Notes under the pieces: generated by a model
Databases searched by the model: none
Told to the model about the DNA's origin: nothing
Seen by the model: the letters and a program-made list of their open reading frames with translations, nothing else
Program-made: the position numbers and the translations under genes
Source: Chromobacterium paludis
Lineage (GTDB): Bacteria > Pseudomonadota > Gammaproteobacteria > Burkholderiales > Chromobacteriaceae
DNA length: 64,000 nucleotides
Reading direction: 5' to 3'
Assembly (NCBI RefSeq): GCF_008275125.1
Contig: NZ_CP043473.1
Coordinates: forward strand, 310,001 to 374,000
In this document: positions 54,587 through 64,000 of the stretch, piece after piece
Layout of the letters: every line of letters begins with the position of its first letter
Position numbering within the stretch: the first letter of the stretch is position 1

Positions 54587-55030
54587 ATGACGACAGAAGA
54601 CAAGGTTGAGCTTTATACCGACGGCGCCTGCAAGGGCAATCCCGGCCCCGGCGGCTGGGGAGCGCTGCTCCGTTACAAGGGCAAGGAAAAAGAGCTGTTC
54701 GGCGGCGAGCGCGGCACCACCAACAACCGCATGGAGATCATGGCGGTGATTCAGGGCCTGTCGGCGCTGAACCGGCCGTGCCGGGTGGTGGTCTACACCG
54801 ACTCGCAATACGTGCAGAAGGGCATTTCCGAGTGGATACACGGCTGGAAGGCGCGCGGCTGGAAAACGGCGGCCAAGGAGCCGGTGAAGAACGCGGATCT
54901 TTGGCAGCTGCTGGACGACGCGCGAAATCGCCATCTGGAGGTGGAGTGGCGCTGGGTCAAGGGCCATGCCGGCCACGAATTCAACGAGAGAGCCGACCAG
55001 CTCGCCAACAAGGGCGTGGAGTCGGTTTGA
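54587..55030 (+). CDS. rnhA: Ribonuclease HI
   Basis: Degrades RNA in RNA:DNA hybrids. The 147-residue protein has the four-acid site Asp12, Glu50, Asp72 and Asp137 with His127 ([42 protein letters not shown]). It follows yafS by 10 bp and precedes dnaQ by 49 bp. Confidence 0.98.
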   Translation: MTTEDKVELYTDGACKGNPGPGGWGALLRYKGKEKELFGGERGTTNNRMEIMAVIQGLSALNRPCRVVVYTDSQYVQKGISEWIHGWKARGWKTAAKEPVKNADLWQLLDDARNRHLEVEWRWVKGHAGHEFNERADQLANKGVESV

Positions 55031-55079
55031 ACTTAGCACGCCGCGGCGCCGTCAAAGCGGCCCGCGGGCAGGACGCAGC

Positions 55080-55802
55080 ATGAGACAGATTATTCTCGAT
55101 ACCGAAACCACCGGTCTCGATCCGCAGCAGGGGCACCGCATCATCGAGTTTGCCGGCCTGGAGATGATAGGCCGCAAACTGACCGGCAAGCACCTGCATC
55201 TATATATCCATCCCGAGCGCGCCATTGATCCCGAGGCGCAGCGCGTGCACGGCATCTCGCTGGAGTTTCTGGACGGCAAGCCGGTGTTCGCCAAAGTGGC
55301 GCACGAAATCGCCGACTTCCTGCGCGATGCCGAGCTGATCATCCACAACGCGCCGTTCGACGTGGGCTTCCTCAACGCCGAGTTCGGCAAGCTGGGCCTG
55401 CCACCCGTCCGCGAGCTGTGCGCCAATGTGATCGACACCCTGGCCGAGGCGCGCGACATGTTCCCCGGCAAGCGCAACAGCCTGGATGCCCTGTGCGACC
55501 GCTTTGAGATCGACCGCTCCAACCGCACGCTGCACGGCGCGCTGGTGGACTGCGAGCTGCTGTCGGAAGTCTATCTGTGGATGACGCGCGGCCAGGAAAG
55601 CCTGGCCATGGACATCGAGGTGGACGTGCCGGGCGCGCAGGCAGGGCAGGATCTGAGCTTCGAGCGCAAGCCGCTGAAAGTCCGGCTGGCCGATGCGGCC
55701 GAACTGGCCGAGCATCAAGCCTATCTCGGTGTGCTGGACAAGTCGGTGAAGGGCCGCTGCGTCTGGCGCGCGCTGGAAACCCCGGCGCAGACGGAGGCCT
55801 AG
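55080..55802 (+). CDS. dnaQ: DNA polymerase III epsilon subunit (proofreading)
   Basis: A 240-residue 3'-5' exonuclease of the replicase. ExoI ILDTETTG (Asp7, Glu9), ExoII HNAPFDVGFLN and ExoIII with LHGALVDCELL are present, and the C-terminal tail binds the alpha subunit. The ATG at 55080 is preferred over upstream in-frame starts that lie inside rnhA. It is followed by ispD after 3 bp. Confidence 0.97.
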   Translation: MRQIILDTETTGLDPQQGHRIIEFAGLEMIGRKLTGKHLHLYIHPERAIDPEAQRVHGISLEFLDGKPVFAKVAHEIADFLRDAELIIHNAPFDVGFLNAEFGKLGLPPVRELCANVIDTLAEARDMFPGKRNSLDALCDRFEIDRSNRTLHGALVDCELLSEVYLWMTRGQESLAMDIEVDVPGAQAGQDLSFERKPLKVRLADAAELAEHQAYLGVLDKSVKGRCVWRALETPAQTEA

Positions 55803-55805
55803 CCC

Positions 55806-56492
55806 ATGACGGACATGATCGCGCTGGTGCCGGCTGCCGGCTCCGGCAGCCGTTTCGGCGCGCCCAGCCCCAAGCAGTATCTGCAATTGAACGGTCATCC
55901 GCTGATGTGGCACACGCTGGCCACGCTGGCTGCCGTGCCGGCCATCAGCCGGGTGGTGGTGGTGGTGTCGCCGCACGATGAATGGTTCGACGATTTCGAG
56001 TGGGATCTGCCCAAGCTGGAAGTGCTGCGCGTGGGCGGCGCCTGCCGGGCGGAAAGCGTGGCCAATGGACTGGCCGCGCTGGACTGCGCCGCCGACGATT
56101 GGGTGCTGGTGCACGACGCGGCGCGCTGCTGCCTGTCGGTGGCGGCGGTGGAGCGGCTGATCGCCGCGCTGGCCGATCATCCTGTGGGCGGCTTGTTGGC
56201 GCTGCCGGTGCCGGATACTGTCAAACGGGCCGACGCGGAAGGCCATGTCGCCGCCACGGTGCCGCGCAACGGCCTGTGGCTGGCGCAGACGCCGCAGATG
56301 TTCCGCGCCGGCCTGTTGGCCCGGGCGCTGACAACGGGGGCGGCGGCGGACATCACCGACGAGGCGTCGGCGATCGAGAAGCTGGGCTTGCGTCCCTTGC
56401 TGGTGGAGGGCGACGCCCAGAACTTCAAGGTGACCTATCCGCGCGATCTGGCGCTGGCCAAGGCCATCCTGGCGGCGCGCGGCGCGTTTTGA
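55806..56492 (+). CDS. ispD: 2-C-methyl-D-erythritol 4-phosphate cytidylyltransferase
   Basis: Third enzyme of the non-mevalonate isoprenoid pathway; it joins CTP to methylerythritol phosphate. The 228-residue protein has the nucleotide loop PAAGSGSRFGAPSPKQY, VHDAARCCLS and the C-terminal TDEASAIEKLG with NFKVTYPRDL. It is followed 29 bp later by ispF. Confidence 0.97.
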   Translation: MTDMIALVPAAGSGSRFGAPSPKQYLQLNGHPLMWHTLATLAAVPAISRVVVVVSPHDEWFDDFEWDLPKLEVLRVGGACRAESVANGLAALDCAADDWVLVHDAARCCLSVAAVERLIAALADHPVGGLLALPVPDTVKRADAEGHVAATVPRNGLWLAQTPQMFRAGLLARALTTGAAADITDEASAIEKLGLRPLLVEGDAQNFKVTYPRDLALAKAILAARGAF

Positions 56493-56521
56493 GCGCAGGA
56501 CTGCAATAATTAAGGAAGACT

Positions 56522-56998
56522 ATGTTCCGTATCGGGCAAGGTTACGATGTGCATCAACTGGTGGAAGGCCGGCCGCTGATTCTGGGGGGGGTGGATATCC
56601 CGCATGAAAAGGGCTTGCTGGGCCATTCCGACGCCGACGCGCTGCTGCACGCCATCACCGACGCGCTCTTGGGCGCGGCGGCGCTGGGCGACATCGGCCG
56701 CCATTTTCCGGACACCGCGGCCGAATTCAAGGGCGCGGACAGCCGCGCGCTGTTGCGCGAGGCAGCGGCCCGGGTGCGCGCAGCCGGCTGGCTGCCGGTC
56801 AATGTGGACAGTACGTTGATCGCGCAGCGGCCCAAGCTGGCGCCGCATATCGACGCGATGCGCGCCAATGTCGCCGCCGACCTGGGGCTGGAAATCGGCG
56901 CGGTCAACGTCAAGGGCAAGACCAACGAGAAGCTGGGCTATCTGGGCCGCTGCGAAGCGATAGAGGCGCAAGCCGTCTGTTTATTGACGCGGGCTTAG
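56522..56998 (+). CDS. ispF: 2-C-methyl-D-erythritol 2,4-cyclodiphosphate synthase
   Basis: The pathway step two after IspD; it forms the cyclic diphosphate. The 158-residue protein has metal ligands Asp9 and His11 (GYDVHQL) and [18 protein letters not shown], plus [18 protein letters not shown] hairpin follows without a T-tract. Confidence 0.98.
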   Translation: MFRIGQGYDVHQLVEGRPLILGGVDIPHEKGLLGHSDADALLHAITDALLGAAALGDIGRHFPDTAAEFKGADSRALLREAAARVRAAGWLPVNVDSTLIAQRPKLAPHIDAMRANVAADLGLEIGAVNVKGKTNEKLGYLGRCEAIEAQAVCLLTRA

Positions 56999-57104
56999 CG
57001 AACCGGCCGGCTGTCATGGCCGGCCGCTTGTGGGATAATTGGGCATCATCGTTCATGCCGAGCGCAGTCCCGGCCGGCGCAACAACACGCCAGGAGGCTA
57101 CACC

Positions 57105-57764
57105 ATGCTGACCCAGGATCAACTGAAACTCGCCGTCGCCAAGAAGGCGCTGGAATTCGTGCCGGAAGACGCCGTCATCGGCGTGGGCACCGGCAGCACC
57201 GTCAATCTGTTCATCGAAGAGCTGGCCAGCATCAAGGGCCGCATCAAGGGCGCGGTGTCCAGCTCCGACGCCTCCACCGAACGGTTGAAGGCCCACCACA
57301 TCCCGGTGTTCGACCTCAACGAAGTGGAAAAAATACCGGTGTATATCGACGGCGCCGACGAGATCAATCACCACCTGCATATGATCAAGGGCGGCGGCGC
57401 GGCGCTGACGCGCGAGAAGATCGTGGCCGGCGTGGCCGACGAGTTCATCTGCATCGCCGACGAGAAGAAGTACGTCACCATGCTGGGCGCCTTCCCGCTG
57501 CCTATCGAGGTCATCCCGATGGCGCGCAGCTATGTGGCGCGAGAGCTGGTCAGGCTGGGCGGCCATCCCGAGCTGCGCCAGGGCGTCACCACCGACAACG
57601 GCAACGTGATCCTGGATGTGCACGGCCTGCAGATCATGAAGCCGGTGGAGCTGGAAGAGATCATCAACCACATCGCCGGCGTCGTCACCTGCGGCTTGTT
57701 CGCGCGCCGCCGCGCCGACGTGCTGCTGCTGGGCAAGCAGGACGGCGTGGAAGTGCTCCGCTAA
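57105..57764 (+). CDS. rpiA: Ribose-5-phosphate isomerase A
   Basis: Interconverts ribose-5- and ribulose-5-phosphate. The 219-residue protein has [50 protein letters not shown] core and ITDN-like [11 protein letters not shown]. The start has an ideal AGGAGG 7 bases upstream; the frame is open 22 codons earlier. Confidence 0.98.
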   Translation: MLTQDQLKLAVAKKALEFVPEDAVIGVGTGSTVNLFIEELASIKGRIKGAVSSSDASTERLKAHHIPVFDLNEVEKIPVYIDGADEINHHLHMIKGGGAALTREKIVAGVADEFICIADEKKYVTMLGAFPLPIEVIPMARSYVARELVRLGGHPELRQGVTTDNGNVILDVHGLQIMKPVELEEIINHIAGVVTCGLFARRRADVLLLGKQDGVEVLR

Positions 57765-57817
57765 GCTGAAGGCAGGGAAGACCGGCGCCGAGGCGGCGCC
57801 GGGTGAATGACGAAGAC

Positions 57818-57851
57818 ATGTCACGCGACTGTCATCTAGTTGTCTTACAAT
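57818..57851 (+). promoter_or_regulatory. Triple PhoB box and minus-10 of the phoU promoter
   Basis: Three 7-bp repeats at an 11-bp period: ATGTCAC (57818), CTGTCAT (57829) and TTGTCTT (57840), each separated by 4 bp, matching the CTGTCAT pho-box unit. TACAAT at 57846-57851 is the minus-10 box, so the boxes stand in for the minus-35, the standard layout of PhoB-activated promoters. Confidence 0.85.
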
Positions 57852-57882
57852 CTACCATTTACCGCATGACCCTGAGGCAAAC

Positions 57883-58587
57883 ATGGCAGAGCATATTTCC
57901 AAACAGTTCGATCTGGAGCTGGAAACCATCCGTACCCGAGTGCTGCAGATGGGCGGCCTGGTGGAACAGCAGATCCTGTCCGCCATCGATGCCTTGATGT
58001 CCGGCGACATCGCGCGCCTGGACAAGGTGGCGGCGGAGGACGCGTTGGTCAACGCGATGGAAGTCGGCATCGACGACGATTGCCTGCACATCATCGCGCG
58101 CCGCCAGCCGGCGGCCAGCGACTTGCGCATCGTCTTCACCGTGATCAAGATCATCACCGACCTGGAGCGCATCGGCGACGAGGCGTCCAAGATCGCGCGC
58201 ATGGGCAAGACCATCCATCAGTCCGAGCGCTACCAGATGCCGCGCTTCCGCGAAATCGAAAAAATGGCCGGCGTGGCCTTGGCCATGCTGCGCCGCGCGC
58301 TGGACGCGTTTGCCCGCCTGGACACCAGCGCCGCGCTGGAACTGGCGGAAGAAGACCTGCGCCTGGACGAAAACTTCGCGTCCGAATTGCGCCAGCTGAT
58401 CACCTTCATGATGGAAGACCCGCGCACCATCAGCATGTCCATCGACACCCTGTTCATGTCCAAGGCCATCGAACGCATCGGCGACCACGCCAAGAACATC
58501 TCCGAGTACGTGGTCTATCTGGTCAAGGGCAAGGACATCCGCCACACCAAGATCGAAGACATCAAGCGCGAGACGCTGGGGCGCTGA
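57883..58587 (+). CDS. phoU: Phosphate signalling complex protein PhoU
   Basis: A 234-residue all-helical protein of two PhoU repeats (~residues 15-105 and 120-210), with the metal-binding segments TDLERIGDEASKIAR and KAIERIGDHAKNISEYV. PhoU restrains the PhoR kinase when phosphate is plentiful. It lies behind a triple PhoB box, so it is induced by phosphate starvation. The pstSCAB and phoBR genes are not in the window. A terminator separates it from ppx. Confidence 0.97.
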   Translation: MAEHISKQFDLELETIRTRVLQMGGLVEQQILSAIDALMSGDIARLDKVAAEDALVNAMEVGIDDDCLHIIARRQPAASDLRIVFTVIKIITDLERIGDEASKIARMGKTIHQSERYQMPRFREIEKMAGVALAMLRRALDAFARLDTSAALELAEEDLRLDENFASELRQLITFMMEDPRTISMSIDTLFMSKAIERIGDHAKNISEYVVYLVKGKDIRHTKIEDIKRETLGR

Positions 58588-58617
58588 GGCGGCACCGGCG
58601 GGCATGACGCGGGAGGC

Positions 58618-58654
58618 AAAATGGCGGTAACATTTCGCGGTTACCGCCATTTTT
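58618..58654 (+). terminator. Intrinsic terminator between phoU and ppx
   Basis: AAAATGGCGGTAAC and GTTACCGCCATTTTT pair perfectly over 14 bp with an 8-base loop, ending in a T5 run. Confidence 0.92.
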
Positions 58655-58728
58655 CCGTCCGCGCGCGCCGCTCGATCTTCGCCCCGCGCGCGCCGGACAG
58701 CAACCATCGAACAAGAAAAGGGGTGTCT

Positions 58729-60222
58729 TTGACACACGCCACGCCCCCCCATACCGTATTGGCCACCGTAGACCTGGGCTCCAACAGCTTCCGCCTGCAG
58801 GTTTCGCGTGTGGTGGACGACCAGCTGTACGCGCTGGACGTGATGAAGGAGACCGTGCGCCTGGGCGCCGGCCTGACCGCGGACAAGCACCTGAACGACG
58901 ATACCTGGCAGCGCGCGCTGGCCTGCCTGGCCCGTTTCGGCGAACGCCTGCGCGGCTTCGTGCCGGCCCAGGTGCGCGTGGTCGGCACCAACACCTTGCG
59001 CGTGGCCAAGAACGCGCCGGCCTTCATCGAGCAGGCCGAGGAAAAGCTGGGTTTTCCCATCGAGGTCATCGCCGGCCGCGAAGAGGCGCGGCTGATCTAT
59101 CTGGGCGCGGCGCATTCGCTGCCGGACACCAAGGAACGCCGCATGGTGGTGGACATCGGCGGCGGCTCCACCGAATTCATCATCGGCAGCCACTACAAGG
59201 CGCTGGTCACCGAAAGCCTGCCGCTGGGCTGCGTCAGCTACACCTTGCGTTTCTTCCCGGACGGCAAGCTGACGCGCAGCCATTTCCGCGACGCGACGCT
59301 GGCCGCGCGCAACGAAATCCAGCGCATCCGCCATGAATATCGTCCCAGCGAATGGCAACTGGCCGTCGGCACCTCCGGCACCGCGCGCTCCCTGCGCGAC
59401 GTGCTGGAGATCAACGACTGGAGCCGGTCCGACATCACGCTGGCCGGCATGGAGCAGCTGCGCGAAGTCTTGATCAAGCAGGGCAATATCGACGCGATCA
59501 AGGTCAATGGCCTCAAGGCAGACCGCGCGCCGGTGCTGGCCGGCGGCCTAGCCATCATGATCGCGGTGTTCGAGGAGCTGCAGGTCGAGAAGATGATCGT
59601 CACGGAAGGCGCGCTGCGCGACGGCGTGCTGTATGACCTCCTGGGCCGCCAGCGCGAGAAGGACATGCGCGATAGCACGGTGGCGCTGTTCAAGCGCCGC
59701 TACCATGTGGACGCGCAGCAGGCCGAGCGCGTCAACACGCTGGCGGAGCGCTTGTACCGCATGCTGGCGGGGGAGGATGTGGAGCAGGACATGCTGAAGC
59801 TGCTGTCCTGGGCGGCCAAGCTGCACGAAATCGGTCTGACCATCGCCCACACCGCCTATCACAAGCATTCCACTTATATTTTGCAGAACGCGGACATGCC
59901 GGGCTTTTCCAAGCGCGAGCAGGCTTCGCTGGCCGCCATCGTGCTGGGGCATCGCGGCGACATGGGCAAGATGTCGCAATACATCAGCCAGGCACCGCTG
60001 TGGCAGGCCGTGGTCGCGCTTAGGCTGGCCGTCTTGTTCCACCGCCGCCGCCAGCCGCTGGACCTGCCGGCCGTGCTGGACCTGAAGCAGCACGCCAGCG
60101 GTTTCGAACTGACGGTCAGCAAGGACTGGCTGGAAGCCAACCCCCTGACGGCCAGCAGCTTCCGCCAGGAAGTGAGCCAATGGAAGAGCGTGGGCTTCAA
60201 ACTGGACATCATCCAGGCTTGA
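58729..60222 (+). CDS. ppx: Exopolyphosphatase
   Basis: A 497-residue Ppx/GppA-family enzyme that releases phosphate from polyphosphate. ATVDLGSNSFRLQV (phosphate 1 motif), VVDIGGGSTEFIIG (phosphate 2) and a C-terminal HD-like domain (from ~315; ERLYRMLAGED, HEIGLTIAHTAYHKHS) are present. The TTG start is preferred because AAGGGG lies 6 bases upstream; a GTG two codons earlier is too close to it. It sits after phoU, a sensible partner in phosphate use. Confidence 0.94.
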   Translation: MTHATPPHTVLATVDLGSNSFRLQVSRVVDDQLYALDVMKETVRLGAGLTADKHLNDDTWQRALACLARFGERLRGFVPAQVRVVGTNTLRVAKNAPAFIEQAEEKLGFPIEVIAGREEARLIYLGAAHSLPDTKERRMVVDIGGGSTEFIIGSHYKALVTESLPLGCVSYTLRFFPDGKLTRSHFRDATLAARNEIQRIRHEYRPSEWQLAVGTSGTARSLRDVLEINDWSRSDITLAGMEQLREVLIKQGNIDAIKVNGLKADRAPVLAGGLAIMIAVFEELQVEKMIVTEGALRDGVLYDLLGRQREKDMRDSTVALFKRRYHVDAQQAERVNTLAERLYRMLAGEDVEQDMLKLLSWAAKLHEIGLTIAHTAYHKHSTYILQNADMPGFSKREQASLAAIVLGHRGDMGKMSQYISQAPLWQAVVALRLAVLFHRRRQPLDLPAVLDLKQHASGFELTVSKDWLEANPLTASSFRQEVSQWKSVGFKLDIIQA

Positions 60223-60242
60223 ATCGCGCCGCTCATGCTCGG

Positions 60243-60270
60243 ACGGCCCGGCGGGTTCCGGGCCGTTTTC
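60243..60270 (+). terminator. Terminator after ppx
   Basis: ACGGCCCGG and CCGGGCCGT pair, followed by TTTC. Confidence 0.85.
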
Positions 60271-60319
60271 GCGTCCGCCGTCCGGCGGACGCATCCGCAA
60301 GAACAATCGTGGGAGTCGA

Positions 60320-61387
60320 ATGCGCCATCAATCGTTGAAACACAAGGTGCCGACGCTGGGAGAGGCGCCCGGCGCGCTGATCCCGGTCGGAGAAGTCAAG
60401 CAAAGCGGCGTGCGCATCACGCTGTTCGAATACGACGCGGAGACCTTGAACGAAACCGAGTTCGACGACGCGGCCGAGCTGGGCGCGTGCGCGCCTGGGG
60501 GCGGCGTCAGCTGGCTCAATGTCTACGGCCTGCACGACCCGGCCGCGATGCGCCTGATAGGCGAACGTTTCGGCCTGCATCCGCTGGTGATGGAAGACCT
60601 GCTGAACGCCCGCCAACGGCCCAAGCTGGAGGATTACGGCGATTACCTGTTCATCGCCGGCCGGGTGTTCGATTACGCCAATGGCGGCGGGCGGCTGCTG
60701 TCGGACCAGATCTATCTGGTGGTGGGCGCCGATTTCGTGCTGACCTTCCAGGAGCGGCCCACCGGGGTGTTCGAGGCGCTGCGCGAGCGGCTGCGCGGCA
60801 AGCGCGGCCAGCTGTGCGCGCGCGGCGCGGATTACCTGGCGTATTCTCTGCTCGACGCGGTGATAGACGACCACCTGGCGGTGCTGAGCCAGTTTAATGA
60901 AAAAGTGGAGGCGCTGGACCGCCGCCTGATGGCGAACGGCGACCAGACTGTGCTGCGGCAAATCCAGCGCCTGAAGCGCGATTGCCTGAAGCTCAGGCGC
61001 GCCTTGCTGCCGCTGCGCGAGATGCTGCTGGGATTGAACCGCAGCGAGCAGGGCCGTTTCGCGGCGGAGACGCAGCTGTATCTGCGCGACGCCTACGACC
61101 ATGTGGTGCATGTGCTGGAGTCGCTGGAGATGAGCCGGGAAATGGTGGGCGACATGCTGGACCTGCACCTGTCCATGCAGTCGCACCGGCTGAACCTGCA
61201 GATGCGCGTGCTGACGGTCATCACCATGATCTTCATGCCGCTGACGCTGATCGCCGGCATCTACGGCATGAATTTCGAGAACATGCCGGAGCTGAAATGG
61301 CATTACGGCTATTACATCGTCTTGCTGGCGATGGCGGCGATTTCAGCCGGCATGGGCTGGTGGTTCTGGAAGCGGCGGTGGATTTGA
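60320..61387 (+). CDS. corA: Magnesium/cobalt transporter CorA
   Basis: A 355-residue CorA-family channel. A cytoplasmic N-terminal domain (~1-285) is followed by two C-terminal helices; the selectivity motif YGMNF (Tyr315-Gly-Met-Asn318) ends helix 1, and the protein ends in the basic WKRRWI. It forms pentameric magnesium channels. It has its own upstream terminator and is apparently a single-gene unit. Confidence 0.96.
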   Translation: MRHQSLKHKVPTLGEAPGALIPVGEVKQSGVRITLFEYDAETLNETEFDDAAELGACAPGGGVSWLNVYGLHDPAAMRLIGERFGLHPLVMEDLLNARQRPKLEDYGDYLFIAGRVFDYANGGGRLLSDQIYLVVGADFVLTFQERPTGVFEALRERLRGKRGQLCARGADYLAYSLLDAVIDDHLAVLSQFNEKVEALDRRLMANGDQTVLRQIQRLKRDCLKLRRALLPLREMLLGLNRSEQGRFAAETQLYLRDAYDHVVHVLESLEMSREMVGDMLDLHLSMQSHRLNLQMRVLTVITMIFMPLTLIAGIYGMNFENMPELKWHYGYYIVLLAMAAISAGMGWWFWKRRWI

Positions 61388-61549
61388 CGGACGTGCATTC
61401 GCGCCGGTAGCGCGGGTCGGCCATCGAGCCGTGCCCGCGGTCTTGGTTCGATGGCGTGGATGATTATTCCGCGCGGAGTGCGGGCAATATCTTACTCATG
61501 CGCCTGCGCCGTTCGCGGGCATGGCCTTTGGCCAAGCCGCGCAACCGGT

Positions 61550-62182
61550 TTACACCTCATCCGATCGCACGCGCTTGACGCCGGCCTGGCGCATCTGCGC
61601 CCAGGCCTCGACCAGCGAGCCATCCAGGTCAATAGCGCGGCAGGCGTCTTCCACCACGAAAGTCTCGAAGCCGGCGGCGCGCGCGTCCAGGGCGCTCCAG
61701 GCCACGCAGAAGTCCGTGGCCAGCCCGGCCAGCCACACTTTCTTGACTCCCAGCGCGTGCAAATAGCCGGCCAGGCCGGTCGTGGTGGCACGGTCGGCCT
61801 CGACGAAGGCGGAGTAGCTGTCCACCTGGGCGTGGATGCCCTTGCGCACGATCAGCCGGGCATGTTCGGTTTCCAGTTCCGGATGGAAGGCCGCGCCGCG
61901 GCTGCCGGCCACGCAATGGTCCGGCCACAGCGTCTGCGCGCCGTAGGACAGTTCGATGTTTTGGAAAGGCGCTGCGCCGGCATGGCTGCTGGCGAAGGAG
62001 ATATGGCCGCGCGGGTGCCAGTCCTGGGTCAGGATCACATTTTCAAACAAGAGCGACAGGTGGTTGATCAGGGGCACCACTTCGTCGCCGCCGGGCACGG
62101 CCAGCTCGCCGCCGGGGCAGAAGCTGTTCTGCACGTCCACCACCAGCAATGCGCAGTCGGCGCCATAACGTTTCAAGGGCAT
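61550..62182 (-). CDS. pncA: Nicotinamidase
   Basis: A 210-residue cysteine hydrolase of the isochorismatase fold that turns nicotinamide into nicotinate for NAD salvage. The catalytic triad Asp16 (VVDVQNSF), Lys114 (VRKG) and Cys159 (ATDFCVAW) and the metal site around Asp54/His56 (TQDWHP) are visible. The start at 62182 has AAGGTG ~9 bases upstream; longer frames lack support. It is divergent from copA. Confidence 0.95.
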   Translation of the reverse strand: MPLKRYGADCALLVVDVQNSFCPGGELAVPGGDEVVPLINHLSLLFENVILTQDWHPRGHISFASSHAGAAPFQNIELSYGAQTLWPDHCVAGSRGAAFHPELETEHARLIVRKGIHAQVDSYSAFVEADRATTTGLAGYLHALGVKKVWLAGLATDFCVAWSALDARAAGFETFVVEDACRAIDLDGSLVEAWAQMRQAGVKRVRSDEV

Positions 62183-62263
62183 GGGCGACACCTTCTTGTT
62201 GTGTTCAGGCGTATTTGTTAACACGGCTGCGGCCATGGGTAAAGGCCATGGCGGTTTCCGCGC

Positions 62264-62294
62264 TTGTCTTTTATACCCTTGGGGGGTATATAAT
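62264..62294 (+). promoter_or_regulatory. copA promoter with copper-type operator
   Basis: TTGTCT at 62264 and TATAAT at 62289 are separated by 19 bp, the over-long spacer typical of MerR/CueR-activated promoters. The dyad TATACCC-N5-GGGTATA (62272-62290) lies in the spacer and looks like the ATACCC...GGGTAT site of CsoR-type copper repressors. Either regulator would give copper induction. Confidence 0.65.
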
Positions 62295-62311
62295 GAGTTC
62301 AGGAGGTCACC

Positions 62312-64000
<1,689 letters not shown>

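Noticed and set aside
57859..59358. A 499-codon minus-strand frame
   Set aside because: It is the antisense of phoU and ppx, with no domain match.

Overview
The window is a stretch of GC-rich bacterial chromosome, best matched to a Chromobacterium-like betaproteobacterium (Neisseriales). This is inferred from gene content and protein resemblance, not from a marker gene; there is no rRNA here. Most of it is dense core chromosome: pepN, aroC, moaA, metG, murI, apbC/mrp, dtd, gloB-yafS-rnhA-dnaQ, ispD-ispF, rpiA, phoU-ppx, corA, pncA and copA. There are two tRNAs (Ser-CGA and initiator Met).

Region by region: 1-3.2 kb holds the end of an M61 peptidase and pepN. 3.4-7.9 kb holds a heat-shock-promoted Hsp20, a SgrR-type regulator divergent from a YdeE-type exporter, and an alpha/beta hydrolase. 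8-10.6 kb holds an AT-richer gap with a perfect FNR box, a protein made of three tandem RidA domains, and a 2OG-Fe(II) oxygenase. 10.6-12.3 kb is a gene-free tract full of perfect nested hairpins, abutted by an intact IS5-family insertion sequence that landed exactly on the eutC stop codon. 12.3-15.9 kb is a compact ethanolamine operon (permease, EutB, EutC) with no microcompartment genes. 16-20 kb holds aroC, an EAL-like/HDOD signalling protein and a zinc-binding-domain chemoreceptor.

The 20.4-36.1 kb block is anaerobic nitrate respiration: moaA (molybdenum cofactor), narXL (nitrate two-component system, + strand) and narK1-narK2-narGHJI (two nitrate/nitrite transporters and the membrane nitrate reductase, - strand). 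The sensor and reductase operons converge. Between them sits an AT-rich two-gene island (24.4-26.0 kb) coding for a PD-(D/E)XK/Mrr-like nuclease with a CxxC...CxxC zinc site and an unknown partner, bounded by a 65-bp fossil of the end of the same IS type. This island is the best candidate for an undescribed, perhaps defensive, system.

36-48 kb holds tRNA-Ser, a dicarboxylate symporter, a secreted barnase-type ribonuclease with its barstar inhibitor, murI, apbC, an MdfA-type pump, metG, tRNA-fMet and an Aer-like receptor. 48-64 kb is housekeeping, with a triple PhoB box ahead of phoU and a copper-type operator ahead of copA, which runs off the window.

A family of short palindromic repeats (core TAGGGCGGAAGCC) recurs in intergenic DNA. 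One copy reads into narG and supplies its last residues.
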